Assembly (NCBI RefSeq): GCF_037975245.1
Contig: NC_092562.1
Span: 15,084,521-15,148,520, forward strand
Source: Apostichopus japonicus
Taxonomy: Eukaryota; Echinodermata; Holothuroidea; Aspidochirotida; Stichopodidae
Direction of reading: 5' to 3'
DNA length: 64,000 nt
The position numbers and the translations under genes are program-made. Of the stretch, positions 1 to 13,858 are shown one piece after another. The notes under the pieces were generated by a model. That model saw nothing but the letters and a program-made list of their open reading frames with translations. It was not told the origin of the DNA and made no database searches. Position 1 is the first letter of the stretch. The number at the start of each line of letters is the position of its first letter.

Positions 1-3000
1 ATGATTGGACTTTGGTGAATGAAGACCTTACTTTGGGACCCATTTCCATTGCTGTAACTCCCAAGCAATGTTGCTTGTCAATACGCCAGTTTTGTAAATG
101 CCACGTCTTCTCAAAGTATCTTCACTATAGTCCCACCCACCCAGTCCCCCCCCCCCCCCCGTCGCTTCCCTTTCTACAACACCATTTTTCTATCCTTAAT
201 CTGTAACCGAAATATTTCAGGATCATAAAGTGGACTTCATTGATACTTCAGTGTACTTGTATTTTCAACTTTTATGTTTTTATGTGTGTATTTTCAGCTT
301 TTATAACAACCTATAGTGGACAATTTTTTTGTTTACATCAGCCACGTATTGTAATCCTCCACACATATTATACAGAGCAAGTAGGAGGCCATTCAAACAA
401 GGAAGTATAGAGACAGGTTTGTGCATGCTGCTGCTATTTAGTCTTTGAGCAACCAACCATGTTGTTTTCACAGTCCTAATGTTATGTTAGACAAGTCTAC
501 CTGCAAATTCATGCCAACCCAGGATAGGATTTCTGTGAGCACTGAAAGTTGATCTTTTCCTGCTTTTGATTGTGATTATGAAATCTTATAATCCATTATA
601 TATATATCTTTACTTATGATATCCTTACAGGAAGAATAGTCACACAATGGCAAATATGTATCAAGTTTGAGGAAAGCCAATTTTATTTTCTTTCTTTCTT
701 TCGTTCTTCTCCATCTTTATGCAGATCAACTTTGCATATCTTTTTGTAAGTATAGTATATTGAAGAATAACTTGCATAGCAAGCAAGAACTTGAATGCAA
801 TAATTCAGTTGAATGTTGAAGAACAAGTGAAAACTTAATTCTGATTTTAATTGTTCATATCTCATATGAAAACTACAGGAATTTGTATTTTCGACTTGCA
901 AGAAAGAAAAACTCAAAACCACGTAAAACAGTTCCAATGATTGCAGTAAGTTCACAAAACGAGCAAACTTTCAGTGACAGGCAGTATCTTTGCCTTCTTT
1001 CAACAATCAGACAGATTGTTCTTTCTTCACCCCAAAATTACTAATAATAATGTTCGATTTATATAGCGCTCTATAGCAAGGTTTCAAAGTGCTTTACGGA
1101 CGTTATACTACCCCTTGTCACTGATAACCTGTCCCAGAGACAATCCCGCCAGTCGGCTGCAGTTATATACTGCACCAAATTTAATACCTCACAGGTACCC
1201 ATGTAATTCCTGGGTGGAGAGACGCGATTGAGATAAAGCATCTCGGCCAAGGACACAAAGTAATGGACTAGGCAGGAATTGAACCAGCAATCCTTGGATC
1301 ACAAGTCTAATGCCTTAGCCAATTGGCCACCACACTCTCATCGTATACATTAATATGTACCTCCATTGAGTAAGCAAATGGGTTTCTTTACTAGGAAGTT
1401 GCATTTGACAAAAGAGTCAAAGTAGTTTCCAACCCAAGACTGATCAATTAGCAAAAGCTTACAGAAGCGAATCAGGATAGCAAAGACATATCTACATGCA
1501 GGGACACCTAAAGATTTGTGACTATAATTTACAGAACTTTGCAAAATAAATTCAGCATTTTTTTTGGGCATATTTTAACTTCAACACTAAAGACATATCA
1601 GTGGAGGCAGGTGAAAGCCATGCCGAAGGTTTCTTCCTCTCACATCCAGTGACCCCCCTACCCCCCCCACCCACTTGGCAAAACCCTCACTTCTTACAGT
1701 GCTGCACATTTAGGGAAGGAATTCTGGTGTATGTTGGCAAAACCCAGTAACCCACTGATGATATGAGCCATTACACAAAAGATGTAATATCATTCTCAAT
1801 GATGCCTTAGTATAAGTACAGTATAAGAAAGTATGACTACTGAGAAAATGTTGTGATTAGCAAATTGCACTGTAAGCCTCCGAGTACTATATCAGTGTGC
1901 AAACTGCCTTTCACCAGTGTGTGTGTGGTTTATAGATAGCTATTCAAGTTGAAGTCCTTATTCAGTACTTTCACTTTGTATGCTAGTTTCATATTAATAT
2001 TGTCCAGCTTTGTATAGAAGTTAGATCAAAACATAAACATCACCACTGCAATGCAATGAAGAGAAAGCATTGTATCTATGTACACATGTACAAGGAATAA
2101 AAAGTTGTATTGAAGTAGTCTCCATAGGAGTTCAGAGCCATTGGAAATACTACACAAAATTTGAACACTAAATTATTCCATGATGTACAGTACGTCTTTT
2201 ATTATTTCATGTCCTGTATAATCACTTAACTTCTTAAGAAGTTTTCTTAAGATATTTCAATAGTTGTGATGAAAAGTTGTATAAAACAACAAAACTGTTG
2301 CCATTGGAGATATTTCCCTGCAGTTCATGCCATTTAGTTGTTTTTTAGATGATGTCTACAAAAGTTCTGTACTGTGATAGATGTGGCATCTGCCAGTGTC
2401 TATATTAATTGTCTAGACAGTTACAAGAGTACAGTAGGCTACATATGATTCTTAATATCAATTAGATTCACTTAGTTTTGCTATGTCGTCATCATCTCCA
2501 TGGTGAGGAGCAAGATTTAATTAATAAAATATCACAAGATTTGTCAACACAACACCTACCCAACTGAAGAACCCTTCAAGAACCTTGCAAGATATGATCA
2601 ACAATTAGATTTGTGCGTTATTATTTAATACACTGTGGAACACATTGAAAGAATAAATGTGCGACATACGTCATCACAAACCGTGATTTAGGTGACAAAA
2701 AGGTTCATATGAACCCAACTTGATATATGCACCTTTAGGCAGACCATTGGTAGGCCAACCCTTTGCAAAATGAATCCAAAATTGTCACTGTTCCACCTCT
2801 TCCAGTCCCACATTTTCATTCTAAAAATATTATAATATAGGATAAGTCTCAGCTCCGCTAATTTAACGACTCGAGATTACATATTTTGTACAAAAAGAAA
2901 AGAAATTCAGGTTATAATATTAATGGTAGAAGTCAAGTGAACAAATTATGGAAGAGCAAAGCAAATATGGTTTATCAAGCAAAACATTGATTATATGCCC

Positions 3001-3217
3001 CATATAGCCCACATGCACCATTCATGTGACCAGTATTGATTATAAAAAAATGAAATCAAAGAATACACTACCATATATCTGGCCAATAAACTTTATCCTC
3101 TGCAAATAAGAAAGATTTGACACATCACAGCACAAAAACTTACAAAACAACAAATAAAAAAGAAAGTTAAATGAAAAGGGTCAAATGATATGGAACAAAT
3201 CATAAACATAAATCTAC
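1..3217 (-). other. ELAV-like intron (partial), with one SINE
   Basis: Intronic sequence downstream of the RRM1 exon. It contains a poly-C tract (about 147-160), a tRNA-derived SINE (1037-1345), a C-rich run near 1655-1670 and otherwise AT-rich unique sequence. No splice-flanked ELAV-type coding segment was found, so the intron runs past base 1. Confidence 0.7.
1037..1345 (-). repeat. tRNA-derived SINE, near full length
   Basis: Read on the minus strand it starts with a tRNA-like head at about 1340-1265, with box A tggccaattgg and box B ggttcaattcc. A unique body follows, then a tail gcactttgaaac...gagcgctatataaatcg, ending in an (ATT)n run at 1037-1050. The head keeps promoter boxes but has lost a clean acceptor stem, so it is a SINE and not a tRNA gene. 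The same tail recurs at 35035-36725 (interrupted) and 56770-56850. Confidence 0.8.
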
Positions 3218-3321
3218 CTTAAGCTTTTTCTTTTCGACCTTAAGGCCATCCAGGGTATCCTTAGCTTTAGCGGCCTCTGATGCCTTCATGAAGTTCACAA
3301 ACCCGTAGCCCAAGCTCTGAC
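3218..3321 (-). CDS. ELAVL: ELAV-like exon: second half of RRM1 with RNP1
   Basis: A 104-base exon flanked on the minus strand by acceptor ...ctaacag and donor gtagat. It begins by completing a split Gly codon (G|GT) from the exon at 13391-13661 and ends on a full Lys codon. The peptide opens QSLGYGFVNFMKASEAAKA and continues to ...KVEKKKLK. LGYGFVNF is the RNP1 octamer, whose aromatic residues stack on RNA bases in RRM1. QSLGYGFVN is nearly invariant in ELAV/Hu proteins. The following DTLDGL and basic end correspond to the last helix and strand of RRM1. Residues are about 91-124 counted from the MEQ methionine. The family normally continues with VSYARPS in the next exon, which is not in the window. 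Confidence 0.96.
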
Positions 3322-6300
3322 CTGTTAGAATCGAGTAAAAGAGTGAAAACAGAAAAAATCCCCAGGTGAAAACCAAACGAAAAGGACATATAAAAAATGA
3401 GCAAGAAGGTGTCAGTAACAGGGGTTAGATAAAAACTAAAACAAAAAATTACGTAAGAAGCAGGCATCTTTTTCCCAATGTTCCTCCCACTTGTATGTCA
3501 CATCTTGTTTTGTTATTATGGTTTGCTTGTTTGTGCATCAGTGGTTGAATAGCATTTTGTCCGTAGTAACATGTCATCGAATTAAAATCTGTGTAAAACT
3601 CTCCGCAGCTGCATGTGGAATCCCTAATGAAAACAGTCAAGATTCTTTAGAAGATTCTTAAATTACAAATTTCAATTCCATACCTTTATCTATCACTAGA
3701 TCTTAAACTAATATCACAATATGAATTCAAAGTTTTTAATTTTCCTCTATAACTCCTTTTGTTTTTGCCGAAGGCTTTCCTTCCAAGGATATCTTGTCAC
3801 ATCACGGATCTCTCATCTAGTTAAAGGAGGAAACAACTTCCAAATAATGTTGTCTTTTATTTTGTCCCTTTCAAAAGCATCATCTACTCTTTCTCTAGAG
3901 CTTGTAATGAAAATCAGATTTAAGTCTGCAGCGTCCCTGAATTTGTGGACTATCCATTTACGGTTTCGTCTGCTTTGTTTTGATCAAATTAAAGCTGACA
4001 CGAGGGCTCTTTACGAAAGACGAAAGTCTGAAAACACATTAAGTTTGCCGTGAAAGATGTGATACTGTTTGTATCAGTTCAAATGGATGCCAGGAGATTG
4101 TGATAAATACAGCTAGAGACGTGGCTGGACATATATTTCGAAAGCTTCCAAATTTAAACGAATGTCATCAGCCACAGTGTATGCGTTGTGTATGACTTGA
4201 CAGGTGTTGATGTATCGGTCTAATTCAGTGATGCACTGATCCAGAAATGTAGACGTTTTACGCGCAGGCATAAAATGTATGATCTAAGCCCATATACAGT
4301 ACACTATCAGCCTGTGTATGTTTAAGACATAATGGAATGGATATATATACCATGTGTGTGTGCATGTAGGATAGCAGGAAAATTTTGTGACGTATTTAAT
4401 CACATCTGAAGTAATCAATAACCATGCCTTGTAACGTCAGGTTTACAGAATCCAGTTAGCGTACAAATGAGATTATGCAAGATTTCATACCCTAGGAGAG
4501 CAAAAAAATAGGCAGTGGATACCCAACGTGAAGCTCAGTGATATTAAGATTTCTTTGCTAAACGTGTTCAGGAAAGATTTGGGTTATGGCCTTTATTCCC
4601 ATATTTTGTGTTAAGATCGATGTAGTTTAGTGTTATTCACAGAGAATGTTATAATACTGTAGCGTACTGTATATTGTATGAATCAATGCTTGTGTATACA
4701 CTGACACGATTTAACCAATTTTGATGAGTCGTGAAGTTTCATTCTCTGTCTGCATAACTTAGCAACCGGAATTAATCCTAACACGACCTCTGTGTGAGTT
4801 TTCACAAAATACAAGTACATCACATACAGTAATGTTTCACTATTAAAGTCTGTTCAATCATGACTAAGAGAATGCCTAAATTTAATTAACACATGCATTT
4901 GACACTCTGTGCTACAACTTCATGGTAGGACACGTAAAAAATTGACAATGTATCAATGTCAGAAACATTAGGTGAAATTGAGCAAAGTTTAAATGTGCGT
5001 CAATAAGATCGAAATGTTACATTTAATATGGCTTGTACATGGCAGAATTACAATTGCCTATTTTAGGGCTAGTTTTTAGCTCAAGTTCAAATCAAAAGGT
5101 CAGGTGCAAAAAATATGCTAAAATCTTTAAAATCAAGTGTCTAAAAAGCTAAACAATTGGTATGACATGTATTTCAGTTTGAAATCAACAAAGGATATCT
5201 ACTAATTTTCATGTTTGCATTACCGAACAGACCCTGTGCTTGGTGTTCAGCATTAAAACAAGAACCTCAGCACGTTAAGATTGGACCCTGGTGCTGGAAA
5301 TCAAGTCCCCGCTTGTGATCATTGATCAGGAAGTTGCTTTGCTAGCTACAAGAAAAGGCAAAAACCATATGACTTTTCATATGCTCCTATTGTGTCAAAT
5401 TAAGCTTAAGATCGTCGCTGAAGATGTGTTTACACATAACAAATTAAACACAGAGCGAGCGCAGGTCCCTCTATCCTAGTCTATTCCGGGGTTCAAAAGT
5501 CTACCTTGGGCCTGATCCGCGTTTACATCAGACACAGAGCGCTGGTTTAACACTGTGCTTATTGGGCTTTTTTTATGTATAGGTACAACAGCTACTGAGG
5601 TGCCTTGATAAATGAGCAAGGTCAGATGCAAAATTACAATCTCAAGTCACTTCAAAAAAATAAAAGAAAACATTTCCCTGAAAACTGTTAAATCTAACTT
5701 TCAATTTCTATTTAGGTTATAAGTACCTTTTGTTTCAGTTTCAATAGAAAGATAACTATAACAGCCGATTCAATGTGTGACACAGATGTACTTGACAGAA
5801 TCTTTGACAATGGAAAACAGTTTGTAATTTTTTTTTTCTGACATTGTTTTTCATACTGGTTGTCATATCGTGCCATGCTATTCAACTATAACAGAGCACT
5901 GATTTGTCTTTTACTTGTGCTATACTTTGTTTCTGATTTTGGAAAGATCAGCAAAACCAGGGTCCCACGATTCCCTAACCTTATTGGCATGCTGGTACAA
6001 TCATAATAGGGAGAAAATGAAAGCAAATTAAGCAACGCAATTGTAAGCAGTACATGTATGTCATTTAAACTCATGACTCTCTCTTCTCAGTCTGTATAAC
6101 TCTGTTTACTCCACATTCATGCAGTCAAGTTTATGGGGCATGTCAGTGCAGGAAATGAATATAGTCAGTAGACATATTATTATTCTACAGTAGCCTACAG
6201 ACTATGCAGTTGAGAAAATGTTTATATTTAGTTAAATCTGCCATGTAGGCAAATGTAAATGTAATGGAATTACTATTCAGAGGATTAGCAAGCAGTTTTG

Positions 6301-7189
6301 TCGCTTTCTGTTTGCTTCACTAAACGGTAAAAGGTTTAACGTATTGCCAGCTTATCCAACTGACATGTACATGCTTTCCGACTCAAAGAGTAGTCTACTA
6401 CACTGCGTACAAATGTATGCAAAGTTAGTAGCCTAACCTCAGGCCCATATAAATTTGCGATTAAAACTATAAATCCACTTAACATGGAAAATAGCAACCT
6501 CGTTTATTTTCCTATACGATCTCGTGTAAAACCAAATGGCAATCCAAATTCTCCTGATGCATTATAATAAAACATTGATGGTAAGCAAAAAGCAGTATTC
6601 TTTGCTCAGTTTCAGCTGTTTTCATCCAAAGATTTTCATAAATTATGAATGCCACTCAAATAGATGGTTCACTTCTGTCAAAATTGACCAGTCAAGCACA
6701 TGTTACAATTTGTATTAAGAACTTTGTTAGTAGGCCTATTCAGATTTCATCCGATGGCATGAAACTTTGATAAGTATTGAATTAGACCACAGTGGTTCAT
6801 ATACATGTATGAGGCCTATAAAGCCATATACCCAGTAAATTCACACATTGACATCTTTCAAACAAATGCTTAACTATTTCTTCTTATCAATTTATGATAA
6901 AAACCGAAGAAATGTGCGTATTTCACTAGATGCTATAGTCCTATGTTGATGCATCAGCTATGACAGCATTGTAGACTAAGCGAGGCATACTGTTGATATC
7001 TACTTTGAAGCAGAGCTTGAAAGCACAATCCTGTTCTAGCCAAAATTTACCTTTTCTCTTGAGTTTTTCTTCTCATCAAAAAAATTGTAATTGCTCTGGT
7101 AATCAACCTCCACATTAAATCCAGTAGCATTATCAGCATAGATTAATATATATGTAAATTATGTAAACCTGTCACAGATTTATTGGTTA

Positions 7190-7425
7190 AAGGTATGCTG
7201 TATTGGGCCCCAAATATGCTAGATATTCAAATATGGTCACCTTTGGTCAAAATTCTTAAACTGTTTTTATTACAACCTTGAAGGAAATTTTCCTCACTGG
7301 GACATTCAGTCATCTTGTGTGTTCCTTAAAAATGTCTGAGAAAAATTTGAAGAGGTTTTCAAGGAAATTACTTTTTGTAAAATTCTAGCAATTAGCTCTG
7401 GCTATAATTTGGGGCTTATACTGAC
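7190..7425. mobile_element. Candidate MITE with inverted ends
   Basis: The left end has attgggccccaaatatgct and the right end has ctataatttggggcttata, an imperfect inverted repeat around a core of about 200 bases without coding potential. Target duplication was not resolved. Size and structure suit a small non-autonomous DNA transposon. The superfamily is unknown. Confidence 0.35.
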
Positions 7426-10400
7426 TATATTAGTATATAATTGAAAGGTAGAAGGCTTTCACAAAATACTAAACTATATACTACAAAAGCAGCAAATAAA
7501 GTCTGTCTTCAAGAAGTTCGCAAAGTATAAACACAATTTGCCCGGTTAATATATTGTAGTATTTTAACTCGTGCTTAAACCTGGAAAAACAAGAAGGCCG
7601 TACGTAGGGACCTTTTGTTTTGAAAAAGGTTATCACCCATCTTTGCTGTCAGGAAGAAAAATTTAACAGAAATCAGTACGAACAGATCGTGTTACCAGGA
7701 AATGCACTACAACGACCCTGTTATGCATGTGCCTCCCTTATCTTTTCCAACGTAGTATTGGTGTCAGTTGAACAGGACATCCTGTAAAACAGGAAGTATC
7801 CAATATGGTTCAACCAGGTAATAGAGACACCATAACAAGGGTACACACTAGTGTATACATAGTCTACGCTTCAAACATACATACACACCACAGATGGAAT
7901 CAAAGACACACAATGCTTTTTGTATAGATCTAGGGACTGCCAAATTTAAGTGATAAGGCAATGGACTTGTGTACAAATAAGTGCTATAGGAAGGGGAGGA
8001 GGGGGGGGGGCTGGGTGGGTAGGTAATGGAACCCTTTTTGTACTCCATATTTAACATGTAAAAGTCAATGCTGGCATGAGCACAAATTCACAACCTAGAC
8101 ACTGTGGTAACATTTCAAATGTTGTTGACTATGAAAGCAAATGTATCGAATCAACTGGAAATTCCCTTGCATAAAGATTTGACCAAACAAACATTTTCAC
8201 AAGCAGAGAGATGTCCTAGTTAATTTTTTTATTTATTTGTTAGAAATCAAAGAACACCATGCTGTTTCTGGAAAGCATTGTCCTACACAACAGCTAAGAG
8301 ACAGTATTTCAGTACTTGTATGCGATGGTTTGGATCAAATTATCCTCAAATCCTCCCCGCTAGGATTGAGCACACAGAACTCCCTTTGACTCAATCCACC
8401 CCAGGAAGGAGTTGAGGACATTCAAGTTGATCCATATAAAAAAAAAACTGGTATAGACTCACTTAATCAGTGAAACAGTGACAGATTGATTGGGATTATA
8501 ATTAGTCAAAATGAATTACAAGAATATGTTTTTATCTCATTAATTGTTTATCAGTACATTAATGAGTAACATTACCATTAACTAGTGTAATCAGGCAAGT
8601 ACACCCATACCAACGAACATGTTTACATGAACAGTAAAGCAAGTGTCTTCTTAGTTTCATTATCTTTGACTATGGCATATGTGAAGACTGAAATTCTTCC
8701 TTTATAAGAAAGTTGTGATTCTTTGCATTTGTTACAATTTGACCATTTTTTTTTTTTTGATACCTGACAATTATACAACTAAAGAAAATAGTAAAGGTGA
8801 CTAAAGATTAGATCCTATAAATTAAGTTAAGCTGTGTTTATTTATAGGTATACACCATATTCAAAGTACTGTATGTATTTTACTGATAGTCTATGCAATT
8901 ACTAAAATTAGTTACCAACATTTCATTACAAGCTGTACACAAAAAGTATAAAAGTGTTTTAGTTTGCTGTGTTACGTACGATGATCACACTTTCAACATG
9001 ACCAACTATGTACTTTTATCTCGGCAACCCATACCGACAGAAAATGAAGTGAAATAATTTGTTGGTTGCGAGATCATTTTCATTGCAACAATTCCCCCAG
9101 AGCATTCTACATAATTAAAAATCCTCTCGACAAAGTCTGCCAGAAATGACGACATTTCTTCATAATATTTTAATTCCTATCATACTTTATGTGCGAGGTC
9201 TTGTTGAACGTTGCACTCAATTAACGTTAAGATCAGGTGGAGAAGAATGGTTGTTATTTGCTGATCTGGCTGTTTCGGACCATCTTCTGTACTTATACCT
9301 CAATGAGGTAAATTGCTTTATAATTGATTTCTCCTGTGAAGACTCGCACTTTATCCCTTCTTTTTTCTTACTTATACTTTTTTCTTGTTGTAGACATTTT
9401 TACCGAAGTCGCTCGCACATTATTTTCCTGCCCTATCCTTAGAAGACGAAGAAATTTCCATTCCATTAATTTAGGTCAATAAAAACCTTGTCTTAAACAA
9501 ACATAGCATTTGGGGGTCCAGACAATATTCGTGCAGACATATATTAACACTGCCGGATTACATGGGCAGGTTATATAGACTTATAATTTTTTTGCTGGCT
9601 TCAAGTCATTACAGGCAAACAAGATGAAGCAGACAACCACGGATGGGGATGCAGCAAGATGAGGAAAGAGCACACACAGAGATAAAGTGCTTAAGGGTGA
9701 AACTGTGCCATGCACAGCGACCTGGTGAATCATGCTCCATTGAATTAAGAGGCAGAAATTTGGTCAAATGCAAGTTGTTGAGAGGGGAAGCACCGCCGTG
9801 CATATCTAGCGCTGAGATGGGAAACGCACGACTCTGCAAATGTATATATTGTTGTGCAGTATTATGTCTGAGTACTGTGCTTATGTATAGTAGGAACATT
9901 GCAACATTTCATTTTGTTGTTGACTGCAAATACAGTGCAGTACAACAGTATATTGTGTATCTATATTTCAATTTATTTATAATTTATCATAAATTATTTT
10001 ACAAATTATTAGCAAACGACAATAGAGGGTTCTTTGTATACTAGACTAAGTACTAATGGTGGACACTAGAAGAAGAGAAAAGTAAAGGTTGTTTATCACA
10101 GCTTAATAAGAAACTCTGAAAACATGCCATCTATAACTATTATACAAATAAGATTTAAGACTACTTGGATTATAATATTGTATCATTTGTTGATAACTGT
10201 AATTAAACTTTTAATTGTATTTAAATTGTATTTGTATAATTGTATTCATATAAACAATTTTTATTGGTACAAATTGTTTAAATTGTTAAAATTGTAGAAA
10301 TTTGTAAGAGTACTGCCTGACAGTTCAGGCCTACAATTCCTGGGAAAAAATGCTGAAATGTAGCTCACGGTTGTTTTGTTAAAATGTAACATGTATTGTT

Positions 10401-11777
10401 CTGTAATTTTTAACTAAAGAAAGAAAACTTTTGTAGGCAAGTCTTACAGAGAGCATGGGCAGGATATGTTTACTGTGAACAGTATTGCCTCCAATGATGC
10501 AGTTTCTGGTAAATTTGACAATATGTAAAAAAACTAACCTGTGTACTGTATTAAAATAAAAATGCACACTAGGAAGGAAGGAATCGAAACGATGGGTATA
10601 CTAAATAATGCAGGAGGGCAAGTAAATAACAAATACTGAAGAATAAAAGGTTGGAGGTACAGTTATGACTCTGATGTTGTCCAAAGATGGAAATTTTTCT
10701 GAAAGAAATACAGTGTCTCTAGACACTTTTGGTGGTAAAAATGAGGAGGATGGTAGTCTGAAATGGAAAAAAAATCACTGGAACCAGGTGATATACTAGG
10801 TATTGTAGTATAAATGTGCATATGTTGTAAAGAGGCAAGTAGGTAAGTGGGGAAGTATAGTAAATAACTGTTTTATTGAGAACCAGATGTAGTCTTTTAG
10901 AAGAATCTGGTCATAATAGCAAACCACTGTGCAGTTCAGGAGTTAGTATAGTTGTTGAGTTGACATGTACTGTTGGCCTATAGGCTACAGTACTTATAGC
11001 ATTTAACATTAAACACTTTAAAAGTATTGAAATTGGTTTTGTTCTGCATACTAGACAACTTTCAATTTATTAATACCCTATACACAACTGCAGCCACTGC
11101 AGAACTGTATCAGCATAATCCTTATCCATTGATACTACTAATGCACAAAGTGAAAGTAACTGCATTCATCATGTTGAAAGAGCACTTTAAAGCCTTTTCC
11201 AATTTACTTCAAATTTGTTTCACTTTTCAAAATAATAAGGAACTATAGAGTGAATACTGCCAATGAAGTTTGAAATTGCCCTCAGCATCATTTTCACCAC
11301 TGAAATTGGATCCAAATTGATTTCTCAGGGTTTAATAAATATCTGCTTAAATTTGTAATATGAGTCATAGATTCATGCATTTTAAATTGGGAACTTTTAT
11401 TTTCTATTTTTTACTTTCCATTAACTCTCAACCACCAAAAGTAAAAAAATAATTTGCTTAATATCTTTTCTATCAAAAAATTAGTTGAAAAAAAAATGAA
11501 AGCTCTCATTACTTGTTTAATTATAGGCAGTAATGAATCAAATGAATACAGTCTCCAAACTGAGTTGGAGGCTCTCCTGATGCTTTCAAACTGCATAAAC
11601 TTTTGTCCAAAAACATAACAATCTTTAACAAAAACATATTTTGCATGTTTTTCTTTTAGATTGATGTCAAACTCTTCCTTTAGAATTTGTATTATGCCGA
11701 ACCAAGTGGTTACCATTCAGAAAGGCACATCTGTTTTGACAGAATGGTTTGGTAGATCTGTTGCATATACAGTAGCA

Positions 11778-11915
11778 TGGTGGGCTCATAATTGACGCAC
11801 TTAAAGGATTTGATCAACGATGTCTATCAAGAAAAAATCCAATCACACAACTGTATGTGTTTTTCATATGTGTAGTTCCTCAGAAAATGTAGTGATCTCA
11901 AAATAGTTATTACCC
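11778..11915 (+). repeat. Dispersed repeat, copy 1 of 2
   Basis: The segment beginning tggtgggctcataattgacg is strongly similar over about 135 bases to 27929-28070, same orientation, including the shared cgatgtctatcaa. It differs by scattered substitutions and small indels. No terminal repeats or coding potential are obvious, and the repeat class is unknown. Confidence 0.75.
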
Positions 11916-13390
11916 ACTGTACATCTTCTTGTTTATCTTCACTGTCTACAATTATTTCTTGTTGTATCTACTAAAGCATGTAATTTGCTCAGCTTACAAG
12001 AAAAAATTATGGCACAAACCTTTATCCAAAATTTAAAGGCACTCTACATCGCAATTATATTTGTTGACATTACTAACAGAAGAAGTTGAAAGGAAAAATT
12101 TCTCTAAAATGTTTTGAATTTTAATGGGTTTAATCCATCTGAATGCAAATAAAACTTACAACTTGAAATGTGAAGCATTAATATTTACTAATAAAACGCT
12201 GACTCGTACTTTTGCATTGAGTGACTCTCTTTGCTTACGCTCTTTCAGTGCACTTAATAACTAACAGAGCTGCAACAGACAATTGAAATCTGTACAATGA
12301 ATGGGTACAAGCCTAATATCATTTTGAAACACTTTCATGCGCTAACATTTAATATTGTAGCCCTCTCATGATTAACTGACGATAACTCGAACACTTTAAA
12401 GTAACCAAAGTAAATCCATTGCACGTCTCCGAGAACTAAATGGAAAAAATCCCTTTCATGAAATTTTCACTGGGTTCAGCAAATTGGATGCTATAGTCTT
12501 TTAAATAAGCATGGTCATATTTCATTGGACAAAGATCTAGGGATTGATTTATAGGGCATTAGCATTCATCCGCTACGGCTATTCATAGAGTCACAGACAT
12601 TTTGTACATGATATATATATGAAGGTGCATGTTTTAATGTGTGCCAGGCATATGTTGAAAAGGGAATACGTAAACATGCAAGAATTTTAATGACGACTCA
12701 TACAACGAGATGGTTAAATGAAACAAATGAAATTTGCTTGTTGATGTAGAAAGCAACAGAAGGGCAAACATATATACATATATATATGCCTTTAAACTTT
12801 TCTATTTTGCTTCGGGAAGATCACAAGTCTATATTGGTCTACCGATGAAATAAAACAACATGCATGGCTGCAGACATAATTGTCAACCTGACAATGCCAA
12901 AGCTACAGGAGAGTGCAAAGCATGTCACATCATGTCTAGCATGTGTTTTGCCCGCTACTGGAAAGCATTGCACAGCATTCTATATCACGTCTCGTAATTA
13001 TTTTGTGATGTAAGTGGAAAGCATTGCAAAGCATGAGTTTTTTTGTTTGGTTGTCTGTAAATTGGAAGAACTGCATCGTGTTCCATGTCAAGTCTTGCAA
13101 GTTTGTCTGTTTAATGGAAAACATTGTAAAATATTTGAGGTCATGTCTTGTCCATTTCTTCTCCTATTCTTTTCTGTTCCCCCTTTTTTTTCCCAGTGTG
13201 TGATTTTCTTTTCTTCGAGAGTGGAATTGTTTTTTAATGAATGATTGATAATGCCCATAGCTTCAAAAATAAAAATAGACAAAAACGAAAAGAAAGACAA
13301 CAGCACAATATATAGAAAGAACAAAATAAGGGTTAAAAAAGGGTAGGAATCCTTGATGAAAAAAATAATTTAAAAAAACATGGCAATTAC

Positions 13391-13661
13391 CTGTGAGTTT
13401 GTCTTTAACTAATTTGCATGATTCAATCTCCCCAAATTTTCCAAAAAGTTCCTTTATCTCCTCCTGGTTCATTTCTTGCGGAAGATAGTTGATGATTAGA
13501 TTTGTTTTGCTGATGTCTTCCATGCTATCAGTAGGGCTCGCTGGTGGCACCATGCCATTTGGGTGACCTGGGTGGTTTGTTTGGTGGTTGTTCTGGTGGT
13601 TTTGGAGGTTCTGCATCAGGGGATGATGGGCAGCGAGTTGATGTGTGATTTGCTCCATGTT
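13391..13661 (-). CDS. ELAVL: ELAV-like exon: low-complexity N-terminus and first half of RRM1 with RNP2
   Basis: A 271-base exon on the minus strand, with acceptor tttcctttcag before AACATGGAG and donor gtaatt after ACAG. It contains an in-frame ATG (13658-13656) opening MEQITHQ. Residues 11-45 are rich in His, Asn, Gln and Pro. Residues 51-90 are the front half of RRM1: [10 protein letters not shown] (RNP2 is LIINYL), then [20 protein letters not shown] and [10 protein letters not shown], ending in a split Gly codon joined by the exon at 3218-3321. This block matches ELAV/Hu proteins closely (family consensus NLIVNYLPQxMTQEE, [15 protein letters not shown]). Translation may start here or, if the exon at 22802 is used, eight codons earlier plus one Asn. 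The His/Asn-rich leader is unlike the Ser/Thr/Asn leader of vertebrate paralogues. Confidence 0.96.
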
Positions 13662-13858
13662 CTGAAAGGAAAGAGAAAAGGCAACTTCAATAATGAACAT
13701 GATATTTACTGAACGTACCGTACCCGCTGGCATTTAAACAGGGCAAAACTTGCAACAGTGAGCCAAAGTGGCAATGATTTGTTCTCTGGCCAGGATGGAA
13801 TACTGCAAAACAGTGCTTCATGCTCTAACTTTAACTAAATCTAAAATCTTTAACTAAA

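Larger units (their letters stand above)
3322..13390 (-). other. ELAV-like intron splitting RRM1 (10.1 kb)
   Basis: Intron between the two RRM1 exons. It holds a MITE candidate (7190-7425), a G-rich run (7998-8010), TA-rich tracts near 9950-10280 and 12600-12790, and one copy of a dispersed repeat (11778-11915). Several ORFs of 60-130 codons occur (for example 9643-10044 on plus, 11411-11716 on minus) but lack convincing splice context or recognisable domains. No further gene is supported. Confidence 0.7.

Noticed and set aside
1265-1345. tRNA-like sequence with A and B boxes on minus
   Set aside because: Part of a SINE: it continues into a shared body and (ATT)n tail, and the cloverleaf stems are degraded, so it is not annotated as a tRNA gene.
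9643-10044. 133-codon plus-strand ORF overlapping a 96-codon minus-strand ORF
   Set aside because: Open on both strands, no recognisable domain, no splice signals in frame; the second half is AT-rich intron sequence. Treated as chance within a slightly GC-richer patch.
11411-11716. 101-codon minus-strand ORF with a protein-like start (MVTTWFGIIQILKEE)
   Set aside because: The latter part is AT-driven Phe/Leu/Ile/Lys sequence, there is no donor or acceptor in phase with the ELAV exons, and I recognise no domain.
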